Assembly (NCBI GenBank): GCA_051877895.1 | Contig: JBJEJI010000019.1 | Coordinates: 1-5,132 of the forward strand | Source: UBA3775 sp051877895 | Lineage (GTDB): Bacteria; Bacillota; Clostridia; Lachnospirales; Lachnospiraceae | Direction of reading: 5' to 3' | DNA length: 5,132 nt | Shown: positions 1 to 5,132 of the stretch, piece after piece | How the letters are laid out: every line of letters starts with the position of its first letter | Position numbering within the stretch: the stretch's first letter is position 1 | The notes under the pieces: model-generated | What the model was told of the DNA's origin: nothing | Seen by the model: the letters and a program-made list of their open reading frames with translations, nothing else | Database searches by the model: none | Made by a program: the position numbers and the translations under genes

Positions 1-317
1 ATGTTTTCCTTGACGACCTCATTCTATCTGCAGTGATTGTTCCCTTCTTTGTTACCTTTGCACTGGGACTGCTGCAGATGTTTTTAAGCTTTGTAATCAC
101 ACCGGTTGTCAGCTTTGCAGTGATTTGCGGCGTGTATGTTGTTTCTGCTTTTTACACTAACATGTGGCTTCCGGGAAGCTATACAATGCTTTTGCGAAGT
201 TCGTTTCTGAGTAGCGAAGGACTGTCTCCTTACAGCGGACTGGTTATTGCGGGGATAATCGCTTTGGTGAGCATCTTTTTAGGTTGTGTTTATTTTAATA
301 ACAAAGATATTTTATAA
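1..317 (+). CDS. C-terminal part of a multi-spanning membrane protein, possibly an ABC-2 type permease (5' end outside the window)
   Basis: The reading frame is open from the first complete codon at position 3, so the gene begins upstream; the GTG at 33 is an internal valine, not a start. About 105 residues are visible. They contain three strongly hydrophobic stretches (roughly 39-110, 111-165 and 237-293) that should span the membrane, a polar stretch between the second and third containing a WLPGSY motif, and a short tail ending NNKDIL. This layout fits the end of a permease subunit of the ABC-2 exporter type, but no ATPase or diagnostic motif is in view, so the family is an inference from hydrophobicity and general appearance. 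Any other polytopic membrane protein remains possible. The stop codon is followed immediately by an intrinsic terminator, so this is the last gene of its transcript. Confidence 0.6.
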   Translation, partial: VFLDDLILSAVIVPFFVTFALGLLQMFLSFVITPVVSFAVICGVYVVSAFYTNMWLPGSYTMLLRSSFLSSEGLSPYSGLVIAGIIALVSIFLGCVYFNNKDIL

Positions 318-351
318 AAATAAGTGCCAAATTTATGGCACTTATTTTTTT
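316..351 (+). terminator. Strong intrinsic terminator after the membrane protein gene
   Basis: A perfect 13-bp inverted repeat (316-328 with 337-349) encloses an 8-base loop. The core is AAGTGCC paired with GGCACTT, and the 3' arm runs into an uninterrupted run of T. The 5' arm overlaps the TAA stop codon at 315-317. The A-run on the 5' side means it could also work in the opposite direction, but no minus-strand gene faces it. Confidence 0.92.
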
Positions 352-475
352 GACATTGTATTAATATGAAACAAAAACCGTTAAAGACTTTTGTTTATTT
401 TAACAAGGTGCTAACCTTTATATATTAAATGTTCTTTTTAAATATCTACGTTTTCGTCAATTGAAACATGTGCTT

Positions 476-661
476 AAAAGCGGTATGCTTTTCTTGTCAG
501 CTTTGTTTAGGTACCGCAGTCAGTAGTCATCACAGGCAGCCGAATTAATCTTCACACAGGTAACCGGTTGCTTTGCGCGTGCCTTTCGGCAGCCGGGTCA
601 CATGCCACAGGCTTCTGAGCCATGTCCGCATCATGGAGGAAACCGGGACAGGGGCCCGGCT
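476..661. other. Unassigned G+C-rich hairpin-forming block in a long intergenic region; candidate structured RNA or leader
   Basis: The gap from 352 to 839 has no convincing gene. The small open frame at 573-776 has no good ribosome binding site and an unremarkable product. Positions 352-475 are AT-rich, with only a small hairpin (AAGGT/ACCTT near 405-418). From about 476 the composition becomes much richer in G+C and pairings accumulate. These are 476-481 with 487-492; 480-485 with 512-517; 539-544 with 585-590; 580-583 with 588-591; a bulged hairpin in 600-625; 591-597 with 655-661; and 643-647 with 655-659. An 8-base direct repeat GGCAGCCG lies at 535-542 and 588-595. Two pairs of helices share bases and exclude each other, as switching leaders do. 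I do not recognise a conserved riboswitch core on either strand, and no T-run terminator follows. The strand is undecided. Confidence 0.35.
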
Positions 662-671
662 AAATTTGTTA

Positions 672-700
672 TTCCCTAATCTTATTATTTGTGTTATACT
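672..700 (+). promoter_or_regulatory. Candidate extended -10 promoter for the GH18 lipoprotein gene
   Basis: TGT followed by TATACT at 692-700 is a good extended -10 element. The hexamer 17 bases upstream (672-677, TTCCCT) is a poor -35, which an extended -10 can partly offset. Transcription would begin near 707 and leave an untranslated leader of about 130 bases. If this is the main promoter, the structured block at 476-661 lies upstream of the transcript and is not part of it. Confidence 0.4.
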
Positions 701-839
701 TTTTTCTGATTGTGAACGGCTGAATTTGTCGTGGCACGGTAATTTTACATTTTTATGGAATAAATCCGCAGATTAAAACAGGGCGCTGCAGTCGTATGGG
801 TTTACACGGCAAAACGGGCCCAGGCGAAAGGAAAAAGTT

Positions 840-2534
840 ATGCACTTTAAAAAGACTTATTTGACCTTGATAATGCTTGCAATGCTTGTCTTTACCGCAT
901 GTGGTGTAGACGATTTATTTGATAATAAGGAGAATAACGGAGTTCAGCCTTCCACAACCATGGTGGATAAAACCACCTTTTACGGACTTGGTGAGAGTGA
1001 AGGAATTGTAATTGCAGATATGCATGAATTGCCGGAAAGAGCAGTGAAAATTAATGGTCAGTGGTTCCTTTCTGTAAATTCCGTAACCGGAATTAATGAT
1101 CACTTTTACTGGAATTCCTCCGAAGAACAGATGATTGTAACAAACTCTCAAAGTATTTCCTACTACTGGCCTGATTCCCTCAATGCTTCAGTAAATGGGG
1201 AAGGAACAGTGCTTGAGCAGGCGGTAATTACCATTCAGAACAATACTCTTTATGTAAGTCTTGATTTATTTAAACAGTATACACAGGTGGTATGTCAGAT
1301 TTTTGAGGAACCGGACAGAATTGTTATCTGGACTGACTGGGAACAGCTTTCTTCTTACAAGGTTGTTGCGGAAGCGGCATCTGTGAGAACAGGAGCAAAT
1401 GTCACATCTGACATTCTGGTTAAAGAAGCAAAAGCATCAGAAGGCTTTATTACAGGTGAAGAAACAGCAGGCTTTGTACCTGTTATGACAAAAGAGGGCT
1501 ATTGTGGTTACATAGCTGCGGAAGAAATTGAAAAGGCTGAGGATTACTCTTTTGAACAGCCGGAAGGAACAGCCGATGTGTATACACATAATCTGATGGC
1601 TGAGGACTATTTCACTATTGTGTGGCACAATATGACATATGCCGCTGACGGCAGTCTGCTTTCAGGAGAGTTAGACGGCAGTGAAGGAGTTGATGTGGTC
1701 ATTCCGACCTGGTACCGTGTAATTGATACTGAAGGAAATATTTCTTCCAATGCGAACCGTTCCTATGTGGACAAAGCCCACAACATGGGCATGGAGGTCT
1801 GGGGACTCGTTGATGATTTTGCGGCAGGAGTGCCGGGAATAGATGTGCTTTCCAGCACAGCAGCCAGAAACAATCTTGCGGACAGTCTGGTTAGCAGTGC
1901 CCTGGAATATGGTCTTGACGGAATCAATGTGGATTTTGAATATATAACCAATGAAAGTGCTCCTCACTTTATTCAGTTTTTAAGAGAACTGAGTCTTAAA
2001 ATGAAGCCTTACGGGCTAAAACTCAGTGTTGATAATTTTGTTCCGGATTCTTATAACAGCTTTTATAATCTTGAGGCTCAGGAAGAGGTTGTGGACTATA
2101 TTATTTTAATGACCTATGATGAGCATTATTCTCCGGAAACCGGAACAGGAAGTGTTGCTTCAATAGGGTTCGTGGAAAATGGTATTGTCGGTGCACTGGA
2201 ATATATTCCAAATGACCGTCTTGTAATGGGAATTCCTTTCTACACCAGACTTTGGGAAACCCATGGGGATGGAACTGTAACCATGCAGACACTTACCATG
2301 ATTAATGCAATGTATACCGTTGATTATTATGGACTTACTCCTGAGTGGGATGAAACTGCCGGTCAGTATTACGTTAATTATGCTGACAGTGAAGGATTAA
2401 ACTGTGAGATGTGGCTTGAGGAAGCAGAGTCCATAGGTAAGAAGCGTGAAGTCTGTGACAAGTATGGTTTGGCAGGAACTGCATGCTGGTGTCTGGGCAA
2501 TGAGGAAGATGATGTGTGGGAAAAATTAAAATAA
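840..2534 (+). CDS. Lipoprotein glycoside hydrolase family 18 (GH18), SleL/YdhD-like, with SH3-like and copper-amine-oxidase-N-like domains
   Basis: This is a 564-residue, apparently complete protein. The N-terminus has two lysines, a hydrophobic stretch and a lipobox-like VFTAC with the likely lipidated cysteine at residue 21, so it should be anchored on the outer face of the membrane. Residues about 55-168 resemble the copper amine oxidase N-terminal (stalk-like) domain common in clostridial surface proteins. Residues about 173-232 look like a bacterial SH3 domain, with a VRTGANVTSDIL segment. Residues about 250-564 form a GH18 barrel. Its active-site strand reads DGINVDFE (360-367), with E367 the expected proton donor. 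MTYDEHY (424-430) and a late tryptophan (W550) match further GH18 positions. The form with N rather than D before VDFE resembles the SleL/YaaH group, which cleaves N-acetylglucosaminyl bonds in peptidoglycan. Peptidoglycan is therefore the likely substrate, though other GlcNAc polymers are possible. The start is supported by AAAGGAA at 827-833, eight bases before the ATG. No terminator separates the stop from the SRP RNA promoter. Confidence 0.88.
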   Translation: MHFKKTYLTLIMLAMLVFTACGVDDLFDNKENNGVQPSTTMVDKTTFYGLGESEGIVIADMHELPERAVKINGQWFLSVNSVTGINDHFYWNSSEEQMIVTNSQSISYYWPDSLNASVNGEGTVLEQAVITIQNNTLYVSLDLFKQYTQVVCQIFEEPDRIVIWTDWEQLSSYKVVAEAASVRTGANVTSDILVKEAKASEGFITGEETAGFVPVMTKEGYCGYIAAEEIEKAEDYSFEQPEGTADVYTHNLMAEDYFTIVWHNMTYAADGSLLSGELDGSEGVDVVIPTWYRVIDTEGNISSNANRSYVDKAHNMGMEVWGLVDDFAAGVPGIDVLSSTAARNNLADSLVSSALEYGLDGINVDFEYITNESAPHFIQFLRELSLKMKPYGLKLSVDNFVPDSYNSFYNLEAQEEVVDYIILMTYDEHYSPETGTGSVASIGFVENGIVGALEYIPNDRLVMGIPFYTRLWETHGDGTVTMQTLTMINAMYTVDYYGLTPEWDETAGQYYVNYADSEGLNCEMWLEEAESIGKKREVCDKYGLAGTACWCLGNEEDDVWEKLK

Positions 2535-2542
2535 TTCTTCAC

Positions 2543-2571
2543 TTGACACAGAAAAGAAAAATAAGTATACT
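2543..2571 (+). promoter_or_regulatory. Near-consensus sigma-A promoter of the SRP RNA gene
   Basis: TTGACA at 2543-2548 is a perfect -35. TATACT at 2566-2571 differs from the -10 consensus by one base, and the spacer is exactly 17 bases. Transcription should begin at about 2577-2579, directly at the 5' strand of the RNA's terminal helix. The promoter begins only nine bases after the stop codon of the GH18 gene. Such strength is expected for an abundant stable RNA. Confidence 0.93.
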
Positions 2572-2578
2572 ATCAAGT

Positions 2579-2845
2579 ACCGTGCAGCCGGGGAGATAGC
2601 GGTGCCCTGTACCTACAATCCGCTACAGTAGGGGTGATGGTATGTCGAGGGTGTTTGCCTGTTGGGCAGCCCCGGATAAGCGGCGTTGACGTTTGGGTCT
2701 TGCGCGACAGGAACCTGTGAACCGTGTCAGGGCAGGAATGCAGCAGCACTAAGCAGTGCTTTCTGTGTGTTGTAAGGTCGCCTGAACTGAGTTGGCTGTC
2801 CGGGTAACGACGATGGGTGACATTCGACACATACCGCACGGTTTT
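2579..2845 (+). ncRNA. ffs: Signal recognition particle RNA, large bacterial type with Alu domain
   Basis: This RNA is the scaffold of the signal recognition particle: it binds Ffh and directs membrane and secreted proteins to the translocon. The conserved Ffh-binding domain IV is clear at about 2721-2750, with GTGTCAGG, a GGAA tetraloop at 2735-2738 closed by GCA/TGC, and AGCAG on the 3' side of the asymmetric loop. The 5' part carries the Alu domain typical of Bacillus and Clostridia, with helices AGCGG/CCGCT (2598-2602 with 2620-2624) and CCTAC/GTAGG (2612-2616 with 2628-2632). The long central helix is seen in GGTATGT/ACATACC (2639-2645 with 2829-2835). A GTTGACGTTTGGGTC stretch at 2685-2699 also matches the Bacillus RNA as I remember it. 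The ends pair as CCGTGC/GCACGG (2580-2585 with 2836-2841), followed by a T-rich tract at 2842-2850. The exact ends are estimated. The open frame on the opposite strand here is an artefact. Confidence 0.96.
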
Positions 2846-2971
2846 GTTTTATAACACCCTTCCGGTGCATGTGAAAACTCTTAAATATCAGGAAAATTTA
2901 CCATAAAAAGTGAAAAAATACAGTTTTGGGGCTTTGTTTTCGATATAATTACGAAGATAAAGCTTTTTTTC

Positions 2972-3000
2972 TTGTGCTAACGGCATAAAAGTGTTACAAT
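2972..3000 (+). promoter_or_regulatory. Promoter for the TPR-like acidic protein gene
   Basis: TTGTGC (2972-2977) and TACAAT (2995-3000) are separated by exactly 17 bases. Transcription would begin near 3007, giving a leader of about 105 bases before the ATG at 3113. A perfect TATAAT also occurs at 2944-2949 but has no matching -35 at suitable spacing. The rest of 2851-3112 is AT-rich, with nothing else recognisable. Confidence 0.65.
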
Positions 3001-3112
3001 TAATCCAAACGTGTATTTGTGAAAGTGGATAATTTTGCCTCAAAAGCAGAATTAAAGCCCGTAGAAGAGAACTACAGGCACCACTGATTAATAATTTCCA
3101 AGGAGAAGCAAA

Positions 3113-4255
3113 ATGGGATTTTTTACGGCATCAAGGCTGAATAAGATGAAATCGAGCTTCAGGGATGGTGATCTGGACAAAGCCGTTGTCTTTGCAGAAA
3201 AAATCAACCCTTCTGAAATTCGTACAACCTATGATTTATCCATGATGGCAGATATTTACATGGCAGCCGGACGTTTGGGTGCAGCCAGACGCGTTTATGG
3301 GGAAATGTACAAACGGAATAAAACCATCAGGGTTTGTAAACAGCTCATTGATTTAAATATCAAATTAAAGAATCTGAAGCAGGCAGTTTTCTATTTAAAG
3401 GAACTGAATGCCATGGATTCTGAGGATTATGAACGTTTCATTTACCAGTATCAGCTTGGCAAGGCGTTAAACCAGCCTGATGAATATCTGATTGAGTGTC
3501 TGAAAAAAGTAAGAGAAGCAGATTACATTGCAAAATGGGCAATGGAGCTTGCAAAGCTGTTCTTCAAGGTGGGCTCAAATGATGAATGCGTGACAGAATG
3601 TCAGAACATTAAATTGTGGTTCCCCGACACAGACTATGCTTACAAAGCTGACATGCTGCTTCGTGCATGTAATTCAGGAACAACCTATGCGGATGCAGTA
3701 AGTGAGGCTGTAAACACAGCACAGACAGAATCTGTGGAAGAAGAATTTGCGGAAGAAGAATCTGTGGAAGAAGAATTTGCGGAAGAAGAATCTGAGGAAG
3801 AGGAATTTACGGAAGAAGAATTTACGGAAGAAGAATTTGCGGAAGAAGAAAGCTTTGAAGAGGCTGCGGCTTTGGAAAGTGAAGAACCGTATTTTAAAGA
3901 TGATTCTGACGAAGAAGTTTATCCTGATGAGGAACCCGAAGAAGACCAGGCTCCGGTTCGCAGCTATGATATGAGAAGAAACATTGAAGAGTCACCTGCA
4001 ATGACTGAAATCAGCACAGATGAAAGTGATGAAATATTCTTCAATATTTCTGATTCCGTAAAGGACATTATGGAATCAGAAAAAAATGAAAAGTCTTCCC
4101 CGGAGCCGGAAAGAGAAGACATTGCCACTACCCTGATTAACGATTCCCTGACCGCTGAGGTTATGGAAGCACTGCGTAAATTGGAAAGACAGGAAGCAAC
4201 AGGGGATAAAGACGCAGTAGATGAGTCAATACTTAAGATGATAGATGAAGAGTAA
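3113..4255 (+). CDS. TPR-like protein with a highly acidic, repeat-bearing C-terminal half; function unknown
   Basis: This is a 380-residue protein with no signal peptide or membrane segment, so it is probably cytoplasmic. Residues about 1-195 are a series of amphipathic helix pairs with TPR-like spacing, for example LSMMADIYMAAGRLGAARRVY and the following helix pairs; such domains usually bind other proteins. From about residue 200 it becomes very rich in glutamate, with a pentapeptide repeat at residues 207-246. Further acidic, probably disordered sequence leads to a short helical C-terminus (about 345-380, LTAEVMEALRKLERQ) that could be a binding peptide or oligomerisation helix. The start is well supported: AAGGAG at 3100-3105, seven bases before the ATG. 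It has its own promoter. The next gene starts 71 bases after the stop, beyond an inverted repeat. No enzyme motif is visible and I do not recognise the family; a role as a scaffold or adaptor is only a guess. Confidence 0.85.
   Translation: MGFFTASRLNKMKSSFRDGDLDKAVVFAEKINPSEIRTTYDLSMMADIYMAAGRLGAARRVYGEMYKRNKTIRVCKQLIDLNIKLKNLKQAVFYLKELNAMDSEDYERFIYQYQLGKALNQPDEYLIECLKKVREADYIAKWAMELAKLFFKVGSNDECVTECQNIKLWFPDTDYAYKADMLLRACNSGTTYADAVSEAVNTAQTESVEEEFAEEESVEEEFAEEESEEEEFTEEEFTEEEFAEEESFEEAAALESEEPYFKDDSDEEVYPDEEPEEDQAPVRSYDMRRNIEESPAMTEISTDESDEIFFNISDSVKDIMESEKNEKSSPEPEREDIATTLINDSLTAEVMEALRKLERQEATGDKDAVDESILKMIDEE
3731..3850 (+). repeat. Eight in-frame 15-bp tandem repeats encoding acidic pentapeptides
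   Basis: Eight consecutive 15-base units follow the form TCTGTGGAAGAAGAA or TTTGCGGAAGAAGAA. The first four units form an exact 30-base duplication. Units five to eight carry small changes (GAG for GTG, ACG for GCG, one AGG). They encode S/F-x-E-E-E pentapeptides (SVEEE, FAEEE, SEEEE, FTEEE), residues 207-246. A degenerate ninth unit, SFEE, follows. The unit is a multiple of three, so gain or loss of units changes protein length without breaking the frame. Confidence 0.95.
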
Positions 4256-4311
4256 AACCTGAAGGATTGTTAACGGCCACGTGTTTTGTCAGGCTGTATC
4301 AGTCAGGTTTT
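4254..4311 (+). other. Inverted repeat between the TPR-like gene and the flavin reductase gene; possible weak terminator or attenuator
   Basis: AAAACCTGA (4254-4262) is perfectly complementary to TCAGGTTTT (4303-4311), with a 40-base loop. The 5' arm overlaps the TAA stop at 4253-4255. The 3' arm ends in only four T, followed by AAAAC, so it is a weak candidate for termination. It ends six bases before the next ribosome binding site and might instead act as an RNA-stability or spacing element. Confidence 0.3.
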
Positions 4312-4316
4312 AAAAC

Positions 4317-4321
4317 GGAGG
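4317..4321 (+). promoter_or_regulatory. Ribosome binding site that fixes the flavin reductase start
   Basis: GGAGG lies five bases before the ATG at 4327. An in-frame TTG at 4267 would add 20 residues, but it has no such site, lies within the inverted repeat loop, and adds a segment unlike the family. The ATG at 4327 is therefore chosen. Confidence 0.85.
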
Positions 4322-4326
4322 TTAGG

Positions 4327-4890
4327 ATGAGTAAACAGACATGGAAGCCGGGCAACATGCTTTATCCGTTACCGGTGGTAATGGTAAGCTGTCAGAGACC
4401 GGGAGAAAAACCGAATATTATTACAATTGCCTGGACAGGGACTATTTGTTCCGATCCGGCTTGTCTCAGTATATCTGTAAGAAGGGAAAGACATTCTTAC
4501 GACATTATAAAAGAAACAGGAGAATTTGTAGTAAACCTTACTACAAAGGAACTGGCTTTTGCAACAGATTATTGTGGCGTAAAAAGCGGCAAAGACATTG
4601 ATAAATTTAAAGAGTGTGGCCTTACACCACTACGCTCCAATGTTGTGAGTGCGCCGGGCATTGCAGAATCCCCGGTATGCATTGAGTGTAAAGTAAAAGA
4701 TATTATCCCTCTGGGTTCTCACGATATGTTTATCGCAGAGGTTGTGTCGGTACAGGCCGATGACAAATATATGAATGAAAACGGAAAGTTTGAGCTTTCT
4801 CTTGCTGAACCGATTGTATATTCCCACGGAACTTATTATGAACTTGGTAATAAGCTCGGAACTTTTGGTTATTCCGTAAAAAAGAAATAA
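4327..4890 (+). CDS. Flavin reductase-like FMN-binding split-barrel protein (flavoredoxin / DIM6-NTAB type)
   Basis: This 187-residue protein is close to the usual length for the family. The sequence follows the family pattern. An N-terminal segment GNMLYPLPVVMVSC is followed by PNIITIAWTGTICSDPACLSISV, which forms the flavin-binding barrel. Next comes RRERHSYDIIKETGEFVVNL, a core typical of flavin reductase-like proteins. The C-terminal segment YYELGNKLGTFGYSVKKK resembles those of clostridial and archaeal flavoredoxin-like members. Proteins of this family bind FMN, usually as dimers, and either reduce free flavin with NAD(P)H or pass electrons to partner proteins. The substrate and partner here are unknown. 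There is no signal peptide, so it should be cytoplasmic. murA begins 19 bases after the stop, with no terminator between, so the two are probably co-transcribed. The placement beside murA does not itself suggest a shared pathway. Confidence 0.87.
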   Translation: MSKQTWKPGNMLYPLPVVMVSCQRPGEKPNIITIAWTGTICSDPACLSISVRRERHSYDIIKETGEFVVNLTTKELAFATDYCGVKSGKDIDKFKECGLTPLRSNVVSAPGIAESPVCIECKVKDIIPLGSHDMFIAEVVSVQADDKYMNENGKFELSLAEPIVYSHGTYYELGNKLGTFGYSVKKK

Positions 4891-4909
4891 GTGTAGTTTT
4901 GGAGGAAAC

Positions 4910-5132
4910 ATGGATCAGTATATCATTAGAGGCGGAAAGTCTTTGGCAGGAGAGGTTACAATCGGAGGTGCCAAGAATGCAGCATTAGGCATACTGGCCG
5001 CTGCAATCATGACAGATGAAAAAGTAACTATCGAAAACCTTCCTAATGTCAGTGATATAAACGCACTGTTGGAAGCTATTGCAGCCATCGGTGCTACAGT
5101 TGAGAGAGTAGATGCTCATACAGTAAATATTT
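4910..5132 (+). CDS. murA: UDP-N-acetylglucosamine 1-carboxyvinyltransferase, N-terminal part (3' end outside the window)
   Basis: MurA transfers enolpyruvate from phosphoenolpyruvate to UDP-GlcNAc, the first committed step of peptidoglycan synthesis, in the cytoplasm. Only the first 74 of the roughly 420 residues expected for the family are present. They begin MDQYIIRGGKSLAGEVTIGG and contain GAKNAAL, with the conserved lysine and asparagine at residues 22 and 23, the substrate-contacting pair of the family. ENLPNVSDI then matches the usual MurA sequence. The reactive cysteine of the mobile loop lies beyond the window. The start is supported by GGAGG at 4901-4905, four bases before the ATG. 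Firmicutes often have two MurA copies, and this fragment does not show which one it is. Confidence 0.96.
   Translation, partial: MDQYIIRGGKSLAGEVTIGGAKNAALGILAAAIMTDEKVTIENLPNVSDINALLEAIAAIGATVERVDAHTVNI

Noticed and set aside
350..378. Perfect TTGACA at 350-355 just after the terminator.
   Set aside because: No -10-like hexamer occurs at 15-19 bases downstream; it arises from the terminator T-run and following bases.
509..518. AGGTACCGCA looks like part of a T-box sequence.
   Set aside because: It lacks the full AGGGTGG element, no terminator with a T-run follows, and the downstream gene is not related to amino acids or tRNA charging.
570..604. On the minus strand a GAAA loop closed by TGCC/GGCA followed by CGCAAAGC resembles part of a cyclic di-GMP-I riboswitch.
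   Set aside because: The spacing before GCAAAGC is two bases too long, the conserved 5' GGCAAACC strand is missing, and no minus-strand gene lies downstream.
732..750. TGGCACG followed by TTTTACAT suggests a sigma-54 promoter.
   Set aside because: The essential GC of the -12 element is absent and no activator site or gene is seen.
573..776. Open frame of 67 codons in the intergenic region.
   Set aside because: No convincing ribosome binding site, it runs across the hairpin block and the promoter candidate, and its product resembles nothing recognisable.
2573..2839. Minus-strand open frame of 88 codons.
   Set aside because: It lies entirely over the SRP RNA gene and is an artefact of its structured G+C-rich sequence.
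3747..3974. Lysine- and arginine-rich open frame of 75 codons inside the repeat tract.
   Set aside because: It is the shifted frame of the GAAGAAGAA repeats, which contain no stops in that frame; it starts at TTG without a ribosome binding site.
4286..4314. TTGTCA and TTTAAA with a 17-base spacer, a possible promoter for the flavin reductase gene.
   Set aside because: Transcription would begin at about the ribosome binding site and remove it, so it is unlikely to serve this gene.

Overview
The window looks like chromosomal DNA from a low-to-moderate G+C anaerobic Firmicute, most likely a clostridial or Lachnospiraceae-type bacterium. This is inferred from strong GGAGG-type ribosome binding sites, near-consensus sigma-A promoters, a large SRP RNA with an Alu domain (as in Bacillus and Clostridia), and the flavin reductase-like protein and MurA sequences. 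All recognised genes are on the + strand. No transposase, integrase, tRNA, CRISPR array or phage gene was seen.

Layout: (1) Positions 1-317 hold the C-terminal end of a multi-spanning membrane protein, possibly an ABC-2 type permease, closed by a strong intrinsic terminator at 316-351. (2) Positions 352-839 are a gap of almost 500 bases with no convincing gene. It contains a G+C-rich, hairpin-rich block (about 476-661) that I cannot assign to a known RNA family, then a candidate extended -10 promoter. (3) Positions 840-2534 encode a lipoprotein with a GH18 glycosidase domain behind a copper-amine-oxidase-N-like domain and an SH3-like domain, probably a cell-envelope glycan hydrolase. (4) A very strong promoter (2543-2571) drives the signal recognition particle RNA (about 2579-2845). 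(5) A new promoter (2972-3000) precedes a 380-residue protein with a TPR-like helical N-terminal half and an extremely acidic C-terminal half containing eight 15-bp tandem repeats. (6) A flavin reductase-like protein (4327-4890) and the start of murA (4910 to the window end) follow closely and probably share a transcript.

Functionally the window is mostly housekeeping: envelope glycan metabolism at both ends (GH18 lipoprotein, MurA) and membrane-protein targeting (SRP RNA) in the middle. I found no clear new multi-gene system. The least explained items are the structured block at 476-661, the acidic repeat protein, and the domain make-up of the GH18 lipoprotein.
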